This document shows, piece by piece, positions 1 through 7,950 of a stretch of DNA of 11,399 bases (position 1 is the stretch's first letter; every line of letters begins with the position of its first letter). The position numbers and the translations under genes were made by a program. The notes under the pieces are model-generated. The model was not told where the DNA came from and made no database searches. It was given only the letters and a program-made list of their open reading frames with translations. Origin of the DNA: Euperipatoides rowelli (lineage: Eukaryota; Onychophora; Udeonychophora; Euonychophora; Peripatopsidae); assembly GCA_003024985.2 (NCBI GenBank), contig PXIH01S0012656.1; one strand, given 5' to 3'.

Positions 1-59
1 AAAATGATATATAAAAAGTCTATTTTATCTTGAAATAAACACATGTTATCTCACAGATA

Positions 60-660
60 CACCGCGACTACCCGTGTAACTTTTCGACCCGCGACGACTG
101 CAGGGTTAAAAGGGCCCTCGTACACAAAAGAGAAACCCACTCCATGAAACTTTTTTTCTTTTTATAGGACGATATAGTAACCTACCATTTTTCCAGAAGA
201 AAGATTTGGTAAATCTCTACACTTGTGTCTGTGTGATTATTCTTTTTCATGTGCTATCTCTCTGATATTGTTTAATTTTGCCTGCAAGGTACCAATGAAC
301 TTTTCAGGGCACCCCAATTCCAAAGGGTGTCTCTCATAAAAATTCAACTGAAGAAAATTCCTGTATTCTTCCAATATGAGCATGTTTGAGAGGGGGTGTT
401 AGAGCCGCTATGATACATTTTGAAAACTTGACTAAATGGAGCTTGTTGGCCCAGGATTTTCCCGAGCGGTTGCATAGATGTTAATTATCTTTTTATCTCT
501 TTATTCGACTTTTCCACTAAACCATTCATTGCCGAATGACAAGGCTAGGAAAAATAGTGTTTGATTTGTATATAGATTTGAGTAGAGGTTTTAATTTTTG
601 TAAATATTTTAAGTCAATTACAAACCATGAGTTTAATACTTGTTTTATTAGAATTACACT
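60..660 (-). pseudogene. Ty3/gypsy integrase fragment
   Basis: Integrase inserts retroelement cDNA into chromosomes. Read on the minus strand, about 560 to 330 contains NGLVEKSNKEIKR, the helix that carries the catalytic Glu of the DD35E core, followed after one stop by a frame ending in a HSGSNTPSQ-like stretch; that matches the usual His-Ser...Thr-Pro region after the core. Upstream (about 660-560) a weaker frame includes KYLQKL. Downstream, near 150-95, the frame reads YEGPFN, which could be a remnant of the GPY/F C-terminal motif, but this part is weak. Several stops and frame changes show it is dead. No LTR, RT or RNase H belonging to it is visible, so it is a 5'- and 3'-truncated piece. 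The 70-codon frame on the opposite strand (536-748) is its shadow. Core call fairly sure; outer limits uncertain. Confidence 0.72.
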
Positions 661-784
661 TATTAGAATAAAATGGAGTGTGTTTTTTTTTTCAATAAGA
701 CTGGTAATAGTCTTACAAAAAAAAAATTGTTACCAGTGTTTCATTTAAGAATAAACTAAAAGATTTCTCTAGTCCTAATGTTTC

Positions 785-819
785 AGTTATCCGGATAGAT
801 AATTTTACTAAATACTGTA
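785..819 (-). repeat. Pogo/Tigger-like end motif, copy 1
   Basis: On the minus strand this begins TACAGTA, continues TAAAATTATC and ends TCCGGATAACT. It aligns with a second copy at 1744-1773 apart from a ~5-7 base insertion near the TACAGTA end. A TA-CAGTA start followed by AATCCGAATAAT-type sequence resembles terminal inverted repeats of pogo/Tigger DNA transposons as I know them. Both copies face the same way, so they do not bracket one element. Family assignment is an inference. Confidence 0.35.
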
Positions 820-1068
820 AATAGTAAGACATACAGCTTTCATTTGTATATAAAAATTGTATTATTCACTGAATGTTTTATGAACTTGTAACATTTTTTG
901 TAAAACTTATCTTTTGTAATTCTGTTGTTTTCCAAATAAATTATAAAACAAAATGTTGTACTCTAATATTTTTTAAAAACACTAATATTCCTCACAGGTT
1001 TAATTAACTTTTTATTTTTTAATTTAAGATTGTTGTATTCAGTAATTTATTACACCTGATATTTCATA

Positions 1069-1260
1069 ATGTTTTTATTAAGCTCCTTTTTCACACCTTC
1101 TTTAAAAGTTTTTATGACCAAGTTTTTGGATAGTTCTGATCACTATAGATTGAGTGATTTGCTCCTTCCAATTTTACTTTTAACAAATGAGTTTAGATCA
1201 AAGACATTGAAAGAATTATACTCCAATGTCTTTGGTTTTGATGAGCAGCAAGCATGTTAA
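1069..1260 (+). other. Unassigned 63-codon frame
   Basis: An ATG-initiated frame of 63 codons closes with TAA. Its composition (balanced D, E, K and L; stretch SDLLLPILLLTNEF) looks more protein-like than its surroundings, but I recognise no family, no signal peptide and no catalytic motif. No upstream promoter or clear splice sites decide whether it is an exon. In DNA this AT-rich a frame of this length can occur by chance. It is listed only so that a homology search can test it. Confidence 0.15.
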
Positions 1261-1629
1261 AAATATAATTGCTCTTTTAGAAGTTACATTTATTCTTTGT
1301 TTCTAATCTATATCTTTGGTTTAATATTTGTGATAAGACATATGATGATAATTAATCCAAGACAGGTATGATTAGAATTAATTTACATTACTTCTATAAA
1401 TAGTAATGTAAAGACTGTATAAATCTGTGTAGATGGCCATAGAGTATTTATTTTTCAAAGACTATAATAAAATTGCAGTCGACCAATCTTTTTACTGCAG
1501 TTTTTTTTTTTTATTTTGAGTACAGTATTTTAATTTTCTTTGGTATCACTTCTTATAAAATTGACTTTGGATCAAATTTTATTAAAATACGGTAATATAA
1601 TATTTTATATAGAAAAGCTTAGCCTATCC

Positions 1630-1706
1630 AAAAAAAAAATCCAGAAACTCCAGTTTTTTTTAAAATATCCATTTAAAGAATAATTTTTCTGGATGTTTTT
1701 TTTTTT
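1630..1706. repeat. Short inverted repeat with A/T runs
   Basis: An A run followed by TCCAGAAA (1630-1647) is mirrored by TTTCTGGA plus T runs (1686-1706). The stem is about 17 bp, mostly A:T, with a ~38-base loop. A second small stem, CTAATCC (1735-1741) with GGATTAG (1752-1758), sits just downstream inside the pogo-like motif. This may be a worn transposon end or chance. Confidence 0.35.
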
Positions 1707-1743
1707 GTTTTTTAATTCTTAAATCTGAATAGGCCTAATCCCC

Positions 1744-1773
1744 AATTATTCGGATTAGAGTAATTTTACTGTA
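1744..1773 (-). repeat. Pogo/Tigger-like end motif, copy 2
   Basis: Minus strand reads TACAGTAAAATTACTCTAAT followed by CCGAATAATT. It matches copy 1 at 785-819 over most of its length, in the same orientation. A TAGGCCTA palindrome lies directly beside it at 1730-1737. It lacks an identifiable opposite end; TACAGTATTTTAATTTTC at about 1523 shares only the first few bases. Confidence 0.38.
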
Positions 1774-2087
1774 TAATTAATTATAATTTTATTTTCTATT
1801 ATTCTGTAAAACTATTTTATAGAATATAAATAGAGGTGAATGCTCCAATCCGTTCAAATATTGCAATAAGGAAGGAATCAAATGTTGAGGGATAACATAA
1901 ATTAATTGATATGTTAATTAAAGTTTGATATTAATGCAAGAAATAGTGCAAGCTTACAAGGTAAAAAATAATAAGACGTTCCTCGCTGTGATTATCATTG
2001 TTGAATTAATTCTAAAATATGATCATTATCAATTATACCGGTAGCCTACCTGATATATATTCATTGTATTTGAATCTTCATCTTCAC

Positions 2088-2173
2088 CTGATAGAATATA
2101 AACAAACTATCATCATCATCTGACAGATCACTGTTAGCAAGCATGGCAGTCATTTGTTCATCGATGAAAGACC
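2088..2173 (-). other. Possible short acidic exon
   Basis: On the minus strand a TTTTTAACAG acceptor-like sequence ends at 2174 and a CAG|GTGAAG donor-like sequence follows at 2087. The 86-base interval between them is open and reads FIDEQMTAMLANSDLSDDDD then SLFIFYQ. The D-E-Q...S-D-L-S-D-D-D-D pattern resembles acidic N-terminal segments of piggyBac-type transposases and of many nuclear proteins, but it is too short to assign. Past the donor another frame continues with LSGEDEDSN, so it could instead be one frameshifted acidic stretch. Seen: open frame and splice-like edges. Inferred: exon status. Confidence 0.25.
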
Positions 2174-2271
2174 CTGTTAAAAATATTTATATAACTTTAG
2201 ACTAAAGAAGAAAAAAAAATCAAACAATTTGAATTTTTATATAGTTAACATGATTAAATAAATAAAATAAG

Positions 2272-2310
2272 TGCAAAGAGTGTGGGTGTAATCACCAACA
2301 ATTAAAATTT
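2272..2310 (+). pseudogene. Gag zinc-knuckle remnant
   Basis: The frame reads CKECGCNHQQLKF. This is C-x2-C-x3-H-x4-F, where the family's first knuckle has C-x2-C-x3-H-x4-C; the last Cys is Phe (TTT at 2308-2310, one base from TGT). Knuckles bind retroelement RNA during particle assembly. Just downstream (about 2321-2365) a second, more damaged knuckle-like frame (YFKLFKTRAIKYLK) keeps spacing but has lost its ligands. Position ~150 bases before the protease motif fits gag-pol order. Short, so moderate confidence. Confidence 0.45.
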
Positions 2311-2439
2311 TACAAAGAAAATATTTTAAACTCTTCAAAACAAGAGCCATTAAATATTTAAAAAGAGTATATACTTCAGCAGCAAAACTCTTATCAAGAT
2401 TTGTAAATAAACCAATAGGCTAATTAAAATTAATTTATT

Positions 2440-2940
2440 TAAAAAATATAGTTACTTGCTCTTGTCGACACAGGTTCTTAGTTTAAAATGAAAAATTTAT
2501 GCAAATAATCTTAAAAACACTAGTAGGGACTACTGGAACCGTAATATTAACCTCTACAGTTTCACAACAGTATGAAAGGATATAGCCTATAAGATTTGTA
2601 AATTTTAGTATAGGCAGCATAGTTTATTTACACACGGTTTATGATGCCCCCGTGTCTTTCCAGATCATTACGACACAAACTTATTAACAGCCCACACAAA
2701 ATCCATTTTAAAAATAATATGCTGATTGGAGCGGTTTCGTGAACTGAGCCATCATCGCTTTAAACACAGACGGAGAGCGAATGGCATTGCTTGTTCAAAG
2801 TTGATGACTTGGGATCAATTATCATTCCAAAAGTACTCTCAAACATATTTTAGCTAAAAATAAAAATATTTTTATTGAGACCGTTTAGGACATGATGGAG
2901 CTAATGTTCTTCCCATTGAACCAGTTTTTATAAATAAAGA
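2440..2940 (+). pseudogene. Retropepsin (aspartic protease) remnant
   Basis: The frame LLALVDTGS ends at 2478, followed at once by a TAG. [LIV]-V-D-T-G-[AS] is the active site of retroviral-type aspartic proteases, and D-T-G (2467-2475) is intact. A frame reading LGHDGANVLPIE at about 2885-2920 resembles the C-terminal LG-x-D segment of the same fold, though the distance (~420 bases) is longer than usual, so an insertion or a chance match is possible. Its place between the gag knuckle and the RT supports the call. The stretch between the two motifs is otherwise uninterpretable. Confidence 0.5.
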
Positions 2941-2983
2941 GAATATTTTTCAATGACAATATCTTATTCCTCACTCCCTGTAT

Positions 2984-3660
2984 GAGCCACTTAAAAAGAA
3001 ATTAGCCAAGCTTTAAACAGCAAGAATAATTAAAACGGCTAAAGACACTTGCTGCAATGTCCCTATATTGATCGTCAATGCACAGATAAATCCTTACCAC
3101 TTGTCCTGATGCGGATAGAGCATATTCTTTTAGACTAAGGGGTACAAAAATTTTCTCCAGATTAGATTTAAATAAAGGACACTTTAATGTCAGCCTAGCC
3201 GAATCTGTACAGTACAGGTTTTGTATTGAATTGCCCTGGCAGCGGTATATGTTTTGCCGAATGCCTAAAGGCTTATCTACATTGGCTCCTCTACTCAAGC
3301 AGATAATAAACAATTGTTTGCAAGAAATAAAATCAAAAGATAAGGTTCTAGCATACCTAGACAATATAATTTTTACCAAAACAATTGAAGCTCAATTATT
3401 GGTTTTAAACAAGGTATTTGAGGCATTCTTAAAATTTAATATGAATATAAAGCCTAGCAAATGTAGTTTGTTTAAGGTATTCTTAAAATTTCTAGGCTGT
3501 ATTATTAATAGAGAAAGTAGTAGGCCTATGCCTATAGAACAAAATACTGAGTCCTTATCAAGCTTCCCTATACATTATATACTTAAACCATTTCTGCAAT
3601 ACTTTAGCTTTACCTTTATATGCACCATTAAGGCAAGTGGATGGAAAAATATGAAGGTCA
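2984..3660 (+). pseudogene. Ty3/gypsy reverse transcriptase remnant
   Basis: The N-terminal part (2984-3095) reads ARIIKTAKD then NVPILIVN, as in the RT fingers. After a frame change and apparent loss of ~25 residues, the frame from about 3099 runs LRGTKIFSRLDLNKG, then FCRMPKGLS, then the catalytic loop, then KPSKCSLF and FLGCIIN of the palm and thumb. The catalytic Y-x-D-D box is YLDN: the last Asp is Asn (AAT at 3363-3365), which would abolish polymerase activity. The open run 3231-3671 is the longest in the copy. The 125-codon frame on the opposite strand (3002-3379) is a shadow. Confidence 0.85.
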
Positions 3661-3663
3661 CCG

Positions 3664-3890
3664 GAGTCTGAAAATGTTTTTTTATCCTTAAATAATGATT
3701 TAACTTTAGCCCTTCACTTTGGCTGATTATAGCAAGCCATTCTTTATATCGCCTGACGCATCTGATGTACGTTTTTGTGCACTAATTGAGCAAGAAAATG
3801 CAGTGGGACATATTCAACCATTGGCTTATTGTAGCCGTAATATTTAAGGGGAGAGGCAGTGCTGAAAATTGATAGAAATTGGTTAAAAAC
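3664..3890 (+). pseudogene. RNase H remnant following the RT
   Basis: A first frame (3664-3719) carries the connection segment (ENVFLSLNNDLTLALHF). After a frameshift, 3722-3847 reads ADYSKPFFISPDASDVRF and then IQPLAYCSRNI before TAA; this matches the A-D-x-S-x-P-F...D-A-S...Q-P-x-A-Y-x-S-R pattern of gypsy RNase H. The catalytic Asp in DAS is retained. Similarity fades at about 3890, where T-rich sequence begins. RNase H removes the RNA template in the cDNA hybrid; this copy cannot function. Confidence 0.82.
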
Positions 3891-4253
3891 TTTTTTTTTC
3901 CTTTTTCTGTAACATTTTTATGGTGTTTAAGATCTCAGTTTCATAATAAAATCAATCCTGCTTAAACAAATGTTATTTTGCCAAAAAAAAAAAAAAAACC
4001 TTTTTTACCCCAAAATGTTTTATAAATTTCTCGGCGAACGTATAAGATAGAGCTACGTGGTTTTTATTTAATAAATTAAAGTGTCCACTATTAGAATACA
4101 TAGCCTAACAAAAAAGTCTTTGTCGGCATTTTTTACCCAATAGAACCATATTTTCTAAAACAACTTTGTAAACAAAGTGATTTATAAAGAAGATAAATGA
4201 TTCGTCAATTTGTTCACATGTTATCATAAGGCCAAACATACCAAGTTAGCTTA
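3891..4253. other. Non-coding spacer
   Basis: AT-rich sequence with a 16-base A run near 3984-3999 and T runs near 3890. I see no coding frame, RNA gene or repeat beyond these. No integrase match follows the RNase H fragment. Confidence 0.55.
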
Positions 4254-4320
4254 CCAGAAGCTTTTGTAAAAACATCACAAACATTCCCAGAATTCTTTGT
4301 AAAAACATCACTGGCATTTA
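4254..4320 (+). repeat. 33-bp tandem duplication
   Basis: Two adjacent copies, 4254-4286 and 4287-4319, both begin CCAGAA and share TTTGTAAAAACATCAC. A third weak, truncated copy (CCAG...GAGGCATTTAAAAAT) follows at about 4326. The unit is a multiple of three, and one plus frame stays open across all copies (PEAFVKTSQTF, PEFFVKTSLAF), though nothing else supports coding. Confidence 0.65.
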
Positions 4321-4848
4321 AATACCAGTCTGAGGCATTTAAAAATCATAACATGTGTAATTTTATTTTTTTAATTTTAAAATTTCCTAATCTTTTGAAT
4401 AAAATTGGTTAGTGTCATTTTTTTTTCATTAGGAGTAATGTAAAAATCATTTAAAGTGAGCAATCCGATTTATTCCACTTATTAATTATGGTTTGAGACA
4501 TAAGTTATTTATTTATTACTTAGTAGGAGTTTATGTTCAGGTTGGGATGAAAGCTATTCCTGTAAATAAAATAATAAATCTGTCGATCCATTTCAAAGGT
4601 CAATTGCTGCACAGCCATAAGTCATTGGTTTATTTTTAGTAATCCATGCTGATTAGTTTCTCGGCAGACACTAGTCATTTAACATTTTATTTTACCATAC
4701 ATCGGGGTAGTTAGCGGCAGGTGTGTTTGAAAATGATATTGATTGATTTCTTTGTTTTAGGGTTCAGAGATGATAATTGTTATTTGTAAATTCTTGTCTA
4801 AAAAATTTTCAGAATGAATTTTCAAAAAATTATTATCCCAATTAATTC
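4321..4848. other. Non-coding spacer
   Basis: AT-rich DNA without a recognisable gene, RNA or transposon end. A somewhat less AT-rich patch at about 4590-4730 gives no usable frame. A TTTTAG-GG acceptor-like site near 4757-4762 has no supporting exon. Confidence 0.5.
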
Positions 4849-4921
4849 TACTTGCCCGATTAGGAACAGTAGCGTAAAATTTTACTTGCCCGACATATTT
4901 TTTTACTTGCCCCAGGCAAGT
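4849..4921. repeat. Triple TACTTGCCC motif
   Basis: TACTTGCCCGA occurs at 4849-4859 and 4883-4893, and TACTTGCCCC at 4904-4913, followed by the inverted form GGCAAGT at 4915-4921. The last pair forms a small hairpin (CTTGCC with GGCAAG). Frames are open on both strands here (plus 4814-5092, 92 codons; minus 4757-4954), which is typical of repeats, and neither resembles a family I know. Confidence 0.5.
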
Positions 4922-5070
4922 CAGAAATGGTATTTTTCTAACACTAACCCCCAAAAAAATTGTTTTAAGGGAAAAATTTTTGAAGTTGAATGTTTCTATC
5001 CAAGAAAGAACAATATTATTAAATTAAGTTTCAATGATAAGCTAGTATCAGTGTCAAGAGATACGCAACA

Positions 5071-5090
5071 TCTAATCATTCTCCCTTTGT
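5071..5090 (-). other. Possible polypurine tract and LTR start
   Basis: Minus strand reads ACAAAGGGAGAATGATTAGA and then TGTTGCGTAT from 5070 downward. A purine-rich run followed by TGT is what ends a gypsy pol, and TGTTGCGTAT resembles the start TGTGGCATAT of the LTR at 7950. No far end of an LTR could be located, so this is tentative. Confidence 0.25.
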
Positions 5091-5159
5091 AAGTTTTTTT
5101 TCCTTCTCCTAAAGAAACTCCTCCTTGACCTAATCTGATCAATATTGTCAAATTCACTA

Positions 5160-6290
5160 ATTGATACAAAATCTGTCATTTAGAACAGTATGTTTGTAAT
5201 ATGGCTTTAGCTTTTTTTACAATGACCAACTTCTTCTTTAACATTCTTCATATTTCTTATTTTAATGTTTACAAGTCTGTGAAGTTCACTAATTCTGTAT
5301 GGGTTTTTATAATGTACCGGTACTTTTAATTTGTGATTCTTTCCTGTAAAGCTAACTTCAGTCAACTAGTAACACTTTCTGACCCACCAAAAAATTAGGT
5401 AAATTCCTCCCTTTTTTTCTATATCCACAGAATCTCACAGATGAATTATACAAATTGTTTTTAATCATGCTGCAGTTCTCTGACATATGAACAGCTAATT
5501 CATCTATACACTCAGGGAAATCTTCCAATTCAGAACACCCTGATGTAAACTCAATTCATTTCCAAGATCTATTGGATCACATCCAAATAATAAAAAGTGA
5601 GGAGATTCTTCTGTACTTATAAAAATACAGGAAAATCTTCTCACTTTTTATCATTTGGATGTGATCCAATAGCTCTTGGAAATGAATTGTCTATATCGGG
5701 GGTGTTCTGAACCGTTCTACTAATCTTCCTGAGTGCTAGAGGAACCATTTTCTACAACTCATCAAATTATCCTTCACAATTGAGTCAAAAAATTTTTAAC
5801 TGTTTAAATGCTCCACCACACCATTTGACTGCAAATGAAATGATGTAGTATGTTTTAGTTTTATTCCCAAAGAATACAATATTGAATAATTTAGTGATAA
5901 GATTATCCCCTCCCCCATTGGTTAAAATGAATTTATTACCCCATATACAGAGTACGCATTATTAATATATCTGTTGGCCACTGAACTTGCCTCCATATAT
6001 CTGGTCACAACAGCAATTGGAAGTTGCATGAACTGGACATTGAACAATAACAAGTATTTATTTCCATTGTATTTACTTCTCTCAAATGGTCTGAGAAAAT
6101 CCATTGACAATTTCTGGAAAGGATAAGGAAAAACCTGAGTTTGAAATAGTACTCTCCTAAGAATGTGAGTTTCTCTTCTGACAACTCTGACAGCTTTTGA
6201 TGAAGGTACTAACATCATAGTTCATATCTTCCCATATGAATAACTTAACTTTGCATAAAGCTCTGCAGTAAAATGTGCCAACTTACCTCT
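5160..6290 (-). pseudogene. Gypsy integrase, interrupted
   Basis: The zinc-binding end reads AHFTAELYAKL, then, in another frame, STFIKSCQSCQKR, supplying the two Cys of the H2C2 site (6190-6192 and 6181-6183). The core frame 6218-5922 has PFQKLSMDFL (first catalytic Asp, 6099-6101) and SKYNGNKYLL. Another frame carries LTNGGGD, where the second Asp is Asn (5917-5919). FHLQSNGVVEHLN holds the catalytic Glu (5811-5813), about 35 codons after that Asn, matching DD35E spacing. After the hairpin the frame resumes (LFGCDPIDLGNELS), then FLVGQKVLL and NPYRISELHRLVNIKI, the GPY/F-like C-terminus. Damaged but unusually complete in order. Confidence 0.85.
5511..5733. repeat. Inverted duplication, ~105-bp arms, 10-base loop
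   Basis: The left arm 5511-5615 and right arm 5626-5733 are reverse complements with a spacer of only about 10 bases (5616-5625). The core, AATTCATTTCCAAG through AAAAAGTGAG to CTGTA, differs at only about five positions; the outer ends (CTCAGG...TTCAGAACACCC) match with small indels. On the minus strand the left arm encodes the natural continuation of the integrase, so the right arm is an inverted extra copy placed before it. A transcript of either strand would fold into a long hairpin. Confidence 0.92.
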
Positions 6291-6534
6291 CATGATGTAA
6301 TGGGATCATATGAAAAGAACCAGACTTCCCTATTATGAGTTCAATTTTTTATAAATTACACTATTACCTAGTATAAACTCCTCCCCTGCATACACATTTG
6401 ATTGTATGTTTGTCAAAATGTATTTGCCCTCAGCATCTTCAGACTGATGCTTCTAAATTATTTAAATAGAAATCGGTTCAATTAATTCAATACTATAATA
6501 TTATTAATTAACCCTTAACTCAATGATTCCTCAT

Positions 6535-6990
6535 ACCAGCTTAGCATATATGCCATCACATTTTCTTTTTCCAGTACATGTTCAATTCTGATATTAAAAT
6601 CTTGAATGGTGAAAAGCCATTGATTTATGCATTTGTTTTTTTTTTCTTTCAGTATAAAAGGAAATGATAGAGGTTATGATCTGTTTTTACTAAGACATCG
6701 TAGCCAAAAATAATTTATCTGAATTGTTCTAATGTGAACACAAGTGACAGTCTCCTTTTAATAGTGGAGTAATTATTCTCTACATTGTTGAGCTTATGTG
6801 CACAATAAGCTATAGGATGATAATTGATCTCGTCAACTTGTTCCAATATACTTCCTGGAATTTCAGAAGCCTCTGATTTTACAAAAATTAGCCTATTAAA
6901 ATTTGAATGTATTAAAAGAGGAGCAGAACAAAGTGATGTCTTAAATTCATTAAATTATGCCTCATATTCAGAGTCCAGTTTAATCTAGCT
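6535..6990 (-). pseudogene. Gypsy RNase H and connection remnant
   Basis: Frames read FNEFKTSLCSAPLLIHSNF, then SEASEIPGSILEQ and HPIAYCAHKLNN, then LVFTLEQFR and IFGYDVLVKTDHN, and finally FTIQDFNIRIEHVL with ENVMAYMLS before the integrase. This is the usual RNase H series, ending with the [IV]-E-[HY]-x-x-[GE]-K-x-N-x-x-A-D motif that leads into integrase; here the Asp of that motif is Tyr. The catalytic DAS is EAS, so the first acidic residue is changed. Two or more frame changes break the frame. Confidence 0.82.
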
Positions 6991-7007
6991 TTACCTTTTT
7001 TAATAAT

Positions 7008-7690
7008 TCATAAAAGATGCTGCCTTGATGGCAATGTCTGCAATAAATTTTCTATAGAATTTAATGGTTCAAAAAAAGAACTTACTTGCTTTACATTAGG
7101 TCTAGGAAATTCTCCAATAACCTTTAATTTGTCAACCAAAGGTGTTTCACCCTTTAATGTGACCTCATGACCTAAAACATTACACTTTTCCTGGAAAAGT
7201 AAGAATTTTGATGGTCTAATACCTAGATCAACACAATTTAATTTTTCAAAAAGAATTATTAACATTGCTAAATGTTCCTCATATGTTTTTCTATGAACTA
7301 GAAAGTCATTTTGATAACACAAATTTTTTCCTCTTACATCTAATCGGCCAAAAGCCTTTTCATATTTTTTTGGAAATGAGTAGCCAACATAAGAGTCTTG
7401 TGCCATTCAGTTCAATTTATACCTAGCCCATGGTGCAGTAAAGAAGCATCTTTCTCTAAAGGAAGGATCAAAATTAATTTGATAATATCCATTTTAAGGT
7501 CATTTTTAGAAAATATTTTGAACCATTCTACAAACCAAAAATATCATGAATGTTATGTTGCAGATTTAAAGGTTTGGTGATCTTATTGATATGGTGAAGC
7601 TCAAGCACAAATGTAACATCACCAGATTTTTTTAATAGCTAAAAATGGAATATTTCATTCAGACTTTCCATTGGAAATATTAGCTTGCTC
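7008..7690 (-). pseudogene. Gypsy reverse transcriptase remnant
   Basis: From 7640 the minus strand reads AIKKSGDVTFVLELHHINKI (fingers) and then NGSKYFLKM of the first palm motif. After frame changes, 7406-7008 is open for 132 codons with KAFGRLDVRGKN, the catalytic loop, then SKFLLFQEKCNVLGHEVT and KLKVIGEFPRPNVKQVSSFF of the thumb. The Y-x-D-D box is CYQND: the first Asp is Asn (codon 7310-7308). The last part of the open frame runs out of the conserved register. The copy is inactive. Confidence 0.87.
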
Positions 7691-7713
7691 ATTGTAGCAT
7701 TTATTATAATATG

Positions 7714-7735
7714 TTATAAGGATATTTCCTTATAA
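7714..7735. repeat. Small palindrome beside the LTR
   Basis: TTATAAGGA (7714-7722) and TCCTTATAA (7727-7735) are perfect 9-bp arms around TATT. It ends just outside the proposed LTR end at 7737. Confidence 0.7.
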
Positions 7736-7736
7736 G

Positions 7737-7950
7737 TGTATGTTAAGCTAATATAACGAAAACTACAATTACTAGGATGACAACTATTGAAAGGTTTAAT
7801 TGAAGAAAACTAAGTATAACATAAAACAGCTGTAGTGCTCCGTGGCTAACATAAACAAAAATATATCAAGCAGTGTCTGGAGCTGACCCGATTGATGCTA
7901 AGCATGCACAGCAGCCACAAATATACAGCACACAAATATTATATGCCACA
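7737..7950 (-). mobile_element. Gypsy-type LTR, ~214 bp
   Basis: On the minus strand the LTR starts TGTGGCATATAATATTTG immediately after a polypurine tract and ends most plausibly ...TTAACATACA at 7737, giving the canonical TGT...ACA limits. It carries an AATTAAA polyadenylation-like signal near 7795-7801. It follows the pol tail at 7964-8190 and is therefore a 3' LTR. No second copy is in the window. No tRNA primer-binding site follows it, so it does not look like a 5' LTR of the downstream RT fragment. The start is firm; the end could also be at 7741. Confidence 0.75.

Larger units (their letters stand above)
661..2087. other. AT-rich non-coding stretch
   Basis: This stretch is very AT-rich, with long T and A runs (for example near 1500 and 1630). 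It holds the two pogo-like motifs, a small inverted repeat and one unassigned 63-codon frame, each listed separately. I see no other coding signal, RNA gene or long repeat in it. Confidence 0.6.
2272..3890 (+). mobile_element. Decayed Ty3/gypsy-like element (gag-pol)
   Basis: Remnants appear on one strand in the canonical order gag zinc knuckle (2272-2310), protease active-site motif (2458-2478), reverse transcriptase (2984-3660) and RNase H (3664-3890). The order RT-RNase H, and the RT motif styles, fit Ty3/gypsy rather than Ty1/copia. Reading frame changes occur between nearly every domain, and stops are common. Integrase is not detected downstream, and no LTR or polypurine tract could be identified at either end, so the copy is truncated in RNase H near 3890. 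It is a fossil that makes no product. Confidence 0.75.
5071..7690 (-). mobile_element. Decayed Ty3/gypsy-like pol (RT-RNase H-IN)
   Basis: On the minus strand the order is reverse transcriptase (7690-7008), RNase H and connection (6990-6535), integrase zinc-binding region (about 6290-6180), DDE core (about 6120-5800), an inverted duplication (5733-5511), and the C-terminal GPY/F-like region (about 5440-5160). Gag and protease are absent: RT begins about 45 bases after the LTR at 7737-7950. Frameshifts and stops interrupt every domain, and two catalytic Asp codons have become Asn. The plus-strand fragment at 2272-3890 belongs to a different copy with clearly different RT residues. Confidence 0.85.

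Noticed and set aside
380-420. GAGAGGGGGTGTTAGAGCCG looks like a polypurine tract followed by an LTR start on the plus strand.
   Set aside because: The minus strand through the same bases encodes part of the integrase fragment (SNTPSQ region), which explains it better, and no plus-strand pol precedes it.
536-748. 70-codon plus-strand frame.
   Set aside because: It lies mostly opposite the minus-strand integrase fragment and AT-rich spacer, and it matches no family.
3002-3379. 125-codon minus-strand frame.
   Set aside because: It is the shadow of the plus-strand reverse transcriptase, whose motifs are clear.
4814-5092. 92-codon plus-strand frame, and the 65-codon frame opposite it.
   Set aside because: Both overlap the TACTTGCCC repeats; neither has recognisable domains or start context, and the minus end of the gypsy element overlaps too.
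5511-5733. Reading the inverted repeat as a microRNA gene or a terminator.
   Set aside because: The arms are integrase-coding sequence far longer than a microRNA stem, so an inverted duplication is the simpler explanation.
7398-7580. 60-codon plus-strand frame.
   Set aside because: It is opposite the minus-strand reverse transcriptase.
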